NCBI GenBank assembly: GCA_030149625.1
Contig: JASLHP010000324.1
Span: 1-13,306 of the forward strand
Length of the DNA: 13,306 nucleotides
Source of the DNA: Solirubrobacteraceae bacterium
GTDB taxonomy: Bacteria; Actinomycetota; Thermoleophilia; Solirubrobacterales; Solirubrobacteraceae
Reading direction: 5' to 3'
Shown here: positions 6,325 through 11,539 of the stretch, piece by piece
How the letters are laid out: the number at the start of each line of letters is the position of its first letter
Position numbering within the stretch: the first letter of the stretch is position 1
Notes under the pieces: model-generated
Seen by the model: the letters and a program-made list of their open reading frames with translations, nothing else
What the model was told of the DNA's origin: nothing
Database searches by the model: none
Position numbers and translations under genes: made by a program

Positions 6325-7305
6325 TCAGCCCTCGCCTGCGCCCTCGCCGCGGTCCACGTCGTCCGCCAGCCAGTCGGTCGGTGCCTGCGCTGGCGAGCAG
6401 TCGAGCAGCGAGCTCGCCACCGTGCGCTCGCCGAAGGCGTAGTCGGCGAACGCCCGATCGCGCGCCGCGATCGTCCCCATCAGATCGCGGGCGGCGCCAG
6501 CCGAAAAGCCCGTGCCCTCGGGCGTGTGGCGTGCGGACCCGTCGAGCAGCGTGCCGAGCGTCTGCGTGCCCGACAGCCCCATCTGCTCGACCGCGCTGTT
6601 GACCAGCAGCTTCATCATGTGCAGCTGATTGGAGGGGATCAGCGCCATGCGCCGGCACAGCGCTTCGGCCGCGCGGTCGAGCTCCGCCACCGGGTGCGAC
6701 GCCGAGGCAAAGCCCCAGTCCACCGCCGTCGGGCCATCCATCGGGTCGCCCGTGAGCAGCAGCCGCTTGGCCCGCTCGAGCCCGAGCCGGTAGAACCACA
6801 TCGCGGTCGTCGGCGAGCCCCACACGCGCGCCGGCGGGTAGCCGATGCGGCAATCGTCGGCGCACACGATCAGATCCGAGCAGAGCGCGAGGTCCGAGCC
6901 GCCGCCGATGCACACGCCGTGCACCTGCGCGACAACCGGCTTGGGCGAGCGCCACAGCGCCATGTAGCTGTCGACGAAGCGCGACATGTTGCGGTAGTCC
7001 TCGATCGGATCCCACGGCCCGCGCGCGTCGATCGCGTTCATCTGCTCGCTCGCCCAATCGAGGTCATAGCCGGCGCAGAACGCCCGGCCGGCGCCGCGCA
7101 AGCGGATCACTCGCACCTGCTCGTCGGCCTGCGCGCGCGCCAGCGCCTGGTCGAGCCGCTCGATCATCGCGGGAGTCACCGCGTTGAGGCGCTCGGGGCG
7201 GTTGAGCGTGAGCGTCGCGACGCCGCGATCGCTGTCGTAGAGCAGCGGCGGCGCATCCTCCTCGTTCGTCGCAGCGGCCCGCTCGCTCATGCCTCGATCG
7301 CTCAT
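6325..7305 (-). CDS. Enoyl-CoA hydratase/isomerase (crotonase) family protein, atypical active site
   Basis: This 326-residue crotonase-fold protein probably acts on an acyl-CoA. The N-terminal TLTLNRPERLNAVTPAM and the oxyanion-hole segments RAFCAGYDL (75-82) and IGGGSDLAL (133-141) are clear. Against rat mitochondrial enoyl-CoA hydratase, Glu144 is D138 and Glu164 is P158 (GYPPARVWG), so simple hydratase activity is doubtful and a different crotonase reaction is more likely. It is longer than a minimal hydratase (about 260), with an extended C-terminal tail. The ATG at 7305 has TACTAT 7 bases before it and no Shine-Dalgarno; a second ATG five codons on is an alternative. It lies behind the TetR gene and 2 bases ahead of the GNAT gene on the same strand. 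Confidence 0.88.
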   Translation of the reverse strand: MSDRGMSERAAATNEEDAPPLLYDSDRGVATLTLNRPERLNAVTPAMIERLDQALARAQADEQVRVIRLRGAGRAFCAGYDLDWASEQMNAIDARGPWDPIEDYRNMSRFVDSYMALWRSPKPVVAQVHGVCIGGGSDLALCSDLIVCADDCRIGYPPARVWGSPTTAMWFYRLGLERAKRLLLTGDPMDGPTAVDWGFASASHPVAELDRAAEALCRRMALIPSNQLHMMKLLVNSAVEQMGLSGTQTLGTLLDGSARHTPEGTGFSAGAARDLMGTIAARDRAFADYAFGERTVASSLLDCSPAQAPTDWLADDVDRGEGAGEG

Positions 7306-7312
7306 CGCAGCG

Positions 7313-7318
7313 ATAGTA
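7313..7318 (-). promoter_or_regulatory. Candidate -10 hexamer of the crotonase gene
   Basis: TACTAT on the minus strand, a near-consensus -10, ends 7 bases before the ATG at 7305. No Shine-Dalgarno lies between, so a leaderless start is likely. The matching -35 position falls inside the 30-bp repeat and has no obvious TTGACA. Confidence 0.5.
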
Positions 7319-7327
7319 GGGGGATGC

Positions 7328-7417
7328 GTCCGCCTAGCGCGGTACGCATCGGCCCGTGTCCGCCTAGCGCGGTACGCATCGGCCCGTGTCCGCCTAGCGC
7401 GGTACGCATCGGCCGGT
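7328..7417. repeat. 30-bp direct repeat, three copies, at the TetR gene 3' end
   Basis: Copies are at 7328-7357, 7358-7387 and 7388-7417. The first two are identical and the third differs at one base near its right end. Each contains CCTAGCGCGGTACGCATCGG. On the minus strand the third copy holds the TetR stop and the codons just before it (G-R-C-V-P-R-stop); the other two lie between that stop and the crotonase promoter. There are no unique spacers between copies, so this is a minisatellite-like tandem duplication and not CRISPR. Without the two extra copies the gap between the two genes would be about 28 bp. Confidence 0.95.
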
Positions 7418-7987
7418 GTCCGCCCGCAGGGCGTCGATTCCCAGCGCGAGCATCCGCCGCCACGCGTCTGGCCGCAGCTGCGCCGCCGCGCGAGTGGCCG
7501 CGAACAGCAGCCTCAAGTCGAGTGTCGTCGCGTCCGCGCGCAGGCGCCCCTCCGCACGCGCGGCCGCCAGCAGTCGCTCGAGTGCCTCGGTCGTGCTCGC
7601 AAGCGCGTCCTGTACGGCGGCATGCTCTGAGACCGTCGCCATCGCCGCGCCCAGCACATCGTCGGCGGCCTGGCGCTCGGCGAGCATCCACAGCAGCCCG
7701 GTGAGCGCCGCCCACGGTCCCATGGCGCTGGCCAGCGCGGCGTCGGCGCCCTCCTCGGCTTCGTTCAGGCGCTCGACGACGAGCGCCGCGAGCAGGTCCG
7801 TCTTCGACGGGAACTGGCGATAGACGCTGCCGACGCCCGCACCGACGGCGGCGGCGATCGCCGGCATCGGCGCAGCCAGTCCTTCGCGCGCGAACACGCT
7901 GCCCGCCGCCGCCAGCAGCCGTGCGCGCTTGTCGTCGGCGTTGAGATCGGACCAGCACGGCTCCACTGCTCCAGGCGGAATTGGCAT
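7394..7987 (-). CDS. TetR-family transcriptional regulator
   Basis: A 197-residue dimeric repressor-type regulator. The N-terminal helix-turn-helix is at about residues 20-65 (RARLLAAAGSVFAREGLAAPMPAIAAAVGAGVGSVYRQFPSKTDLLAALV), followed by an all-helical ligand domain of no recognisable specificity. The start ATG is 6 bases after a TACGAT hexamer, without a Shine-Dalgarno. The gene diverges from the universal stress protein gene and is followed on the same strand by the crotonase and GNAT genes, so both sides are possible targets. The last codons and TAG stop are inside a triplicated 30-bp repeat, so two further in-frame TAG codons follow at 30-base intervals. Confidence 0.92.
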   Translation of the reverse strand: MPIPPGAVEPCWSDLNADDKRARLLAAAGSVFAREGLAAPMPAIAAAVGAGVGSVYRQFPSKTDLLAALVVERLNEAEEGADAALASAMGPWAALTGLLWMLAERQAADDVLGAAMATVSEHAAVQDALASTTEALERLLAAARAEGRLRADATTLDLRLLFAATRAAAQLRPDAWRRMLALGIDALRADTGRCVPR

Positions 7988-8029
7988 TCCGCTATCGTAG
8001 TGAACGATGATGGCGGAACGGTCATTCCG
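7977..8029. promoter_or_regulatory. Candidate TetR operator region between the tetR and uspA genes
   Basis: Several overlapping inverted repeats share a GGAA/TTCC core: GGAAT-4-ATTCC (7977-7990), TTCCGC (7987-7992) with GCGGAA (8013-8018), and CGGAA-6-TTCCG (8014-8029). The minus-strand -10 candidate TACGAT (7994-7999) of the TetR gene lies between them. This fits autorepression and possible control of the divergent stress protein gene. Binding is inferred. Confidence 0.45.
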
Positions 8030-8067
8030 GTCCGAGCTTCCTCGAAGACACCGGAGGTAGTACGCGT

Positions 8068-8613
8068 GTGAGCTGCTATCTCAACATCCTCGTCGCCCAC
8101 GACGGATCCGCCGACGCCGATGCCGCGCTCGAGCACGCGACGCGGCTGGCGCGCGACCAGCACGCACGCGTGACGCTCCTGACGGTCGCGCCGATGCCGC
8201 ATCAGCCGGGCGCGATGGGCGCGCCGGCCACGCCCGATCTGCTCGAGTGCTTCACCAGCAGCCAGCGGCGCGCCGCGAGCTCGATTCCGGGCGACATCAG
8301 CGTCACGACCCACCTGTTGCGCGGCGACCCCGCCGAGACGATCCTGCGCGTCGCGCGCAAGGGCGAACACGACCTGATCGTGATGGGCTCTCACGGTCAC
8401 AGCCGCCTGCACCGAGCGCTGCTCGGGTCGGTGTCACACCGCATCCTGCACGACAGTCCCGTGCCCGTGATGCTGATCCGTCAGATCGGCGAGCGCGCCG
8501 CGGACAGCGAGCGCGTCGAGCCTCAGCCGTCGGCGCTCGCCCGCAGGAGCTCGACCCGTCAGCCGATCGGTTCCGCCAGCTCGACGATGATTCCGGCCGG
8601 GCCGCGGACGTAG
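8068..8613 (+). CDS. Universal stress protein (UspA family)
   Basis: A single-domain cytoplasmic UspA-fold protein, nucleotide-binding type. YLNILVAHDGSADADAALEHATRLA holds the first strand and the Asp (D12) that contacts ATP. The ATP-binding motif G-x2-G-x9-G-S is exact at G107, G110, G120-S121 (MGSHGHSR... GSVSHRIL), followed by SPVPVMLIR. The GTG at 8068 is chosen because a strong Shine-Dalgarno GGAGGT (8053-8058) sits at the right distance. The domain ends near residue 140. The remaining 40 or so residues are low-complexity, and their last 18 codons overlap the convergent VOC gene by 55 bases, so the tail is likely not conserved. It diverges from the TetR gene, a likely regulator. Confidence 0.92.
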   Translation: MSCYLNILVAHDGSADADAALEHATRLARDQHARVTLLTVAPMPHQPGAMGAPATPDLLECFTSSQRRAASSIPGDISVTTHLLRGDPAETILRVARKGEHDLIVMGSHGHSRLHRALLGSVSHRILHDSPVPVMLIRQIGERAADSERVEPQPSALARRSSTRQPIGSASSTMIPAGPRT

Positions 8614-8996
8614 CAGAGCCGGTAGCTGTCCTCGTAGCGCTCCAGCTCGCCGACGAGCTCACCGCCGTGGGCACGCAGGGCGGCGATGGCGGCGTCGACG
8701 TCGTCGACGGCAAATGCGACGTGGCGGATGCCCGGCGCGTTCGCCGGCGCGTGGCGGTTCTCGCCCCGATACGACGGCGAGTGGAACTTGGCCAGCTCGA
8801 CTCGGCTGTTGCCGTCCGGGGTCTGCATCATCGCGATGTCCGCCCGTACGCCGTCGAGCGCCACGATGCGATCCACCCAGCGACCCCCGACGGACGCCTC
8901 TCCGCGCGGCACGAGCCCGAGCGCGGAGAAGAACTCGATCGCGGCCGCGAGGTCGTCGACCACGATGCCGACATGATCCATCCGTTCGATAGCCAT
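8559..8996 (-). CDS. VOC/glyoxalase-family protein, metal-dependent type
   Basis: A 145-residue vicinal oxygen chelate protein with two beta-alpha-beta-beta-beta modules (about 4-70 and 88-143). Candidate metal ligands are in the usual places: H8 (MDHVGIVV), E67 (SRVELAKF), H92 (IRHVAFAVDDV) and E139 (GIIVELAEP), as in lactoylglutathione lyase and methylmalonyl-CoA epimerase relatives. The exact reaction is not determinable. The ATG at 8996 is used because the fold begins within seven residues and TACGAT sits 6 bases before it; longer versions reaching 9122 would run into the divergent spacer. It diverges from the GST-like gene, which suggests shared detoxification duty, and its 3' end overlaps the UspA gene tail. 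Confidence 0.88.
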   Translation of the reverse strand: MAIERMDHVGIVVDDLAAAIEFFSALGLVPRGEASVGGRWVDRIVALDGVRADIAMMQTPDGNSRVELAKFHSPSYRGENRHAPANAPGIRHVAFAVDDVDAAIAALRAHGGELVGELERYEDSYRLCYVRGPAGIIVELAEPIG

Positions 8997-9002
8997 GCGT
9001 CG

Positions 9003-9008
9003 ATCGTA
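9003..9008 (-). promoter_or_regulatory. Candidate -10 hexamer of the VOC gene at 8996
   Basis: TACGAT on the minus strand ends 6 bases before the ATG. There is no Shine-Dalgarno. The same hexamer at the same distance precedes the TetR gene start at 7987. Confidence 0.45.
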
Positions 9009-9127
9009 TGCGACCGGGACAGCGATCGGGCCACCGAGCATCGATGGCGACTCCTCAGACGGGGAGAGCTCAGCCGGTCGCGCCGTGCCTTCCGCGCGAT
9101 CGCTCGCGGGCGTCGCGCGCACGCCGC

Positions 9128-9133
9128 TACATT
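9128..9133 (+). promoter_or_regulatory. Candidate -10 hexamer of the GST-like gene
   Basis: TACATT fits TANNNT and ends 6 bases before the ATG at 9140, with no Shine-Dalgarno in between. It also decides the start, since longer in-frame starts would lie upstream of the putative transcript start. Confidence 0.45.
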
Positions 9134-9139
9134 GCCGAG

Positions 9140-9736
9140 ATGCTGCTCTACGACTCGCGGGTCTCCGGCAACTGTTACAAGGTGCGTCTGCTGTTCGCGC
9201 ATCTCGGCCTCGACTACGAGCGCCGCGAGGTTGACGTCGTCGAGCGCTCCGGGCGCCTGGAGCTGCTCGGCGAGCTCAACCCCGGCCTGCGCGTGCCGAC
9301 CCTGGTCCTCGACGATGGCCGCTCGCTCGGCGAGTCCGACGCGATCCTGTGGCTGTTCGCGCAGCGCAGCGAGTACCTGCCCGAGGACGAGTTCGAGCGC
9401 GCGCGGGTGCTGCAGTGGATGTTCTTCGAGCAGTACAGCCACGAGCCGAACATCGCCGTGCTGCGCTTCTGGTCGGAGTTCGCGCGCAGCAAGCCGACCG
9501 ACACAGACCTCGCCGCCAAGCTCGCCGGCGGCTACGCGGCGCTCGATGCGATGGAGCGCCACCTCTCGTGCCACGACTATTTCGTCGCCGAGCGCTACAC
9601 GATCGCCGACATCGCGCTCTACGCCTACACGCACGTGGCGGACCAGGGCGGTTTAGAGCTTTCCCGCTACCCGGCGATCGGCGGCTGGCTCGAGCGCATC
9701 GCGGCGCAGTCGGGCCACGTGGCGATCGACGCGTGA
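9140..9736 (+). CDS. Glutathione S-transferase-like protein
   Basis: A 198-residue cytosolic GST-fold protein. The N-terminal thioredoxin-like domain (about 1-80) holds MLLYDSRVSGNCYKVRLLFAHLGLDYE, the cis-Pro motif RVPTLVLDDG and the E-S-D motif LGESDAILWLF that binds the gamma-glutamyl part of glutathione. The helical C-terminal domain (about 90-195) ends with the N-capping box region YTIADIALYAYTH. The S-G-N-C-Y segment offers Ser9 or Cys12 as possible catalytic residues. Glutathione is uncommon in Actinobacteria, so the actual thiol cofactor is open. The start was chosen at the ATG where the fold begins, 6 bases after TACATT. The stop lies inside a hairpin-forming inverted repeat. Confidence 0.9.
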   Translation: MLLYDSRVSGNCYKVRLLFAHLGLDYERREVDVVERSGRLELLGELNPGLRVPTLVLDDGRSLGESDAILWLFAQRSEYLPEDEFERARVLQWMFFEQYSHEPNIAVLRFWSEFARSKPTDTDLAAKLAGGYAALDAMERHLSCHDYFVAERYTIADIALYAYTHVADQGGLELSRYPAIGGWLERIAAQSGHVAIDA

Positions 9737-9786
9737 GCCCACGCGGGCGCCCTCGCGGGCTCATGCGTGGGCTCACGCGGGCGCCC
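9731..9786. terminator. Hairpin and overlapping direct repeat at the GST gene stop
   Basis: Perfect 14-bp arms GCGTGAGCCCACGC (9731-9744) and GCGTGGGCTCACGC (9765-9778) are separated by 20 bases. The left arm includes the TGA stop (9734-9736). A 13-bp direct repeat CACGCGGGCGCCC (9740-9752 and 9774-9786) overlaps it. There is no T run, as is common in very GC-rich genomes. It probably ends the GST transcript. The remaining spacer to the lipase gene (9787-9949) holds a promoter and a leader. Confidence 0.55.
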
Positions 9787-9820
9787 GCGCACGGTGGCGA
9801 TCGCGAGTGTCTCTGACCCA

Positions 9821-9850
9821 TTGACCTCACTCGCGCCGTGCGGATAGGTT
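9821..9850 (+). promoter_or_regulatory. Sigma-70-type promoter for the lipase gene
   Basis: TTGACC (9821-9826) and TAGGTT (9845-9850) are 18 bases apart, close to housekeeping consensus. The predicted leader to the ATG at 9950 would be about 90 bases. Unlike the leaderless candidates, the gene behind it has a strong Shine-Dalgarno. Confidence 0.5.
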
Positions 9851-9949
9851 GAACGGACAGCGCGTACGGGCTGCGTCCGGGGAGTTCGAGGCCGGTTGCC
9901 TGAGGACGGTCGTCGCTCGGCGCGGATACATGATCTAGAGGGAGGAAGA

Positions 9950-10729
9950 ATGGGGAATTGGCGCCGAGTGATCGGCCTTGCGATGGTGTGCGTCGGCGTG
10001 CTGGTGCCGACCGCGGCCGCATCGGCAGCACCGCAGTATGCCGCGCTTGGGGACTCATACTCCTCGGGCGTGGGCACCCGTGTGTTCTACGAAGAATCGG
10101 GCGAATGCGATCGCAGCCCGGACGCGTACGGTCCCAAGATCGCGACGGCCAAGGGCTACACGCTGAACTTCGAAGCGTGCAGCGGTGCCAAGACGACGGA
10201 AGTCAACGAAAAACAGCTGAGCAAGCTGAGCAGCTCGACGAGCCTCGTGACGATCACGATCGGCGGCAACGACGCCGGCTTCAGCAACGTGATCATCAAC
10301 TGTGCGCTGTATTACTTCACGTGCGGCAGCGCGATCGGCGAAGCCGACGAATACATCACGAAAACGCTGCCGGGGAAGCTCGAAACCACATACAAAGACA
10401 TTCGTGCCAAGGCGACCGCGGCGCAGGTGATCGTGCTCGGGTATCCGAAGCTGTTCACCAAAGAAGGCACGACGTGCAACGTCAACTTCCTGACGTCGGG
10501 CAACGAGAAGAAAATGAATGAATCCGCGGAAAAACTCGACGCCGTGATCAAGGCGCGAGCGGAAGCGATGAAATTCACGTTCGTCAACCCGACGAGCGCC
10601 TTCGAAGCGCACGAGGTATGTGCATCCGAAGAATGGCTCAACGGACAGTCGCTGCCGCTGTCTGAAAGCTATCACCCGAACGTCAAAGGCCAGGAAGAGT
10701 TCACCAAGCTGGTCGAGGCCGCGATCTAG
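9950..10729 (+). CDS. Secreted SGNH/GDSL-family lipase/esterase
   Basis: An exported 259-residue ester hydrolase, similar in layout to Streptomyces SGNH lipases. A Sec signal peptide is clear: charged GNWRR, a hydrophobic core at 8-20, and cleavage probably after ASA (26). Block I GDSYSSG gives the nucleophile S36, block III GGND gives N107, and block V ESYHPN gives H242. Six cysteines in the mature part (53, 77, 118, 125, 176, 224) match the three disulfides of the Streptomyces enzymes. The ATG is preceded by a strong GGGAGGAAG Shine-Dalgarno. Two sampled 60-base stretches inside the gene are 53-58% G+C, and it favours GAA and AAA codons, unlike neighbouring genes, which suggests recent acquisition or different selection. 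The natural substrate is unknown. Confidence 0.93.
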   Translation: MGNWRRVIGLAMVCVGVLVPTAAASAAPQYAALGDSYSSGVGTRVFYEESGECDRSPDAYGPKIATAKGYTLNFEACSGAKTTEVNEKQLSKLSSSTSLVTITIGGNDAGFSNVIINCALYYFTCGSAIGEADEYITKTLPGKLETTYKDIRAKATAAQVIVLGYPKLFTKEGTTCNVNFLTSGNEKKMNESAEKLDAVIKARAEAMKFTFVNPTSAFEAHEVCASEEWLNGQSLPLSESYHPNVKGQEEFTKLVEAAI

Positions 10730-10750
10730 CCCCCGACTCGTCGTGGTACA

Positions 10751-10786
10751 GGTGGATGACCGGCTAGATCGGGCCGGTCATCCGCC
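10751..10786. terminator. Bidirectional hairpin terminator between lipase and TetR genes
   Basis: Perfect 11-bp arms GGATGACCGGC (10754-10764) and GCCGGTCATCC (10773-10783) enclose an 8-base loop, extended by two more G-C pairs after one mismatch. It sits midway in the 86-bp gap between convergent genes, so it could stop transcription from both sides. No T run follows. Confidence 0.7.
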
Positions 10787-10815
10787 TGGGCGAGGAGCGT
10801 CGCGGCGGCGAACTC

Positions 10816-11457
10816 CTACAGCCCGCGTTCGATCGTGTCGAGCAGCCGCGTGAGCGCCGCTTCGCGCTCGCTCTCGGGCAATTCGCGCAGCGGGCCGGAG
10901 ATCATCAGCATCGACAGCCCGTGCACCCCCGCCCACGCCGCGAACTCGGCATCCGCGCGGCGCGCGGCCGGCAGCCCGCCGGCCTCGACGAGCGCGTCGA
11001 GCTGGGCGCCGAGCAGCTCCAGCGGGCCGAGTCCACTCTCGCCCGTGCCCTCCCCGTCGTCGAAGTAGCCGAGACGCGGCGGCACCGCGAAGGCGGTCTT
11101 GAACAGGCCCGGCTCGCTCAGCGCGAACTCCACGTACGCGGACCCTGTCGCTCTGAGGCGGCGCCGCGCCGCCGCGAGCGCGCCTGTCGCGGCCCCATCG
11201 GCCGCATCGCCGACCTCGGCGATGCGCGCTTCCATCAGGCGCGCGAGCGAGCCCATGCAGCGCGCGCAGATCGCCTGCAGCAGCGTGTCGCGGTCGGCGA
11301 AGTGACGGTAGGCGGCGTTGTGCGAGACGCCGGCGCGGCGCGAGACCTCGCGCAACACGATCGCGTCGGGGCCGCCGGCGCGCGCGAGCTGCATGCCGGC
11401 GTCGATCAGCGCGGTGCGGAGATTGCCGTGGTGGTAGCTCGTCTTGGCCGGCGTCAC
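10816..11457 (-). CDS. TetR-family regulator, divergent from the exporter
   Basis: A 213-residue TetR/AcrR regulator. The N-terminal segment SYHHGNLRTALIDAGMQLARAGG and the helix-turn-helix IVLREVSRRAGVSHNAAYRHFADRDTLLQAI (about 33-63) are clear. The C-terminal ligand domain carries AWAGVHGLSML (about 174-184), resembling the W-x-x-x-H-G type TetR C-terminal domain. The GTG at 11455-11457 is chosen because the family N-terminus starts a few residues on; any longer version would run into the divergent exporter gene. The 82-bp spacer to that gene holds GTTGA-type inverted repeats, so repression of the exporter and of itself is the likely role. The inducing compound is unknown. Confidence 0.92.
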   Translation of the reverse strand: MTPAKTSYHHGNLRTALIDAGMQLARAGGPDAIVLREVSRRAGVSHNAAYRHFADRDTLLQAICARCMGSLARLMEARIAEVGDAADGAATGALAAARRRLRATGSAYVEFALSEPGLFKTAFAVPPRLGYFDDGEGTGESGLGPLELLGAQLDALVEAGGLPAARRADAEFAAWAGVHGLSMLMISGPLRELPESEREAALTRLLDTIERGL

Positions 11458-11461
11458 GTAC

Positions 11462-11515
11462 CCATGTTGACAGCGGCCACAAGATCTGCCAAGCTTCCAT
11501 GTTGATGCTGTCAAC
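11462..11515. promoter_or_regulatory. Operator/promoter region between TetR gene and exporter
   Basis: GTTGACAGC (11466-11474) is matched by its exact inverse GCTGTCAAC (11507-11515). A tighter dyad GTTGA-5-TCAAC lies at 11501-11515. CCATGTTGA occurs as a direct repeat at 11462-11470 and 11497-11505, 35 bases apart. TTGACA, a perfect -35, is embedded on the plus strand (11467-11472) and on the minus strand (11509-11514), so binding here would block both promoters. No matching -10 is clear. Confidence 0.6.
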
Positions 11516-11539
11516 TTCCTCACGTCTGGAGCTCGAGCC

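Noticed and set aside
7328..7417. Three 30-bp direct repeats as a CRISPR array
   Set aside because: The copies are directly adjacent with no spacers, and the unit overlaps a coding end. No cas gene is nearby.
7302..7958. Alternative minus-strand frame with the peptide repeat GPMRTALGGH
   Set aside because: It is the shifted frame of the TetR gene. The true frame has a clear helix-turn-helix, and the peptide repeat only reflects the DNA repeat.
8997..9122. Longer N-terminus for the VOC gene at 8996
   Set aside because: The extension is Ser/Pro/Glu-rich and outside the fold, and it would lie upstream of the likely transcript start.
9737..9949. Small gene or RNA gene in the GST-lipase spacer
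   Set aside because: Apart from the hairpin, the promoter and the lipase leader I see no coding frame with a ribosome site and no tRNA-like fold.
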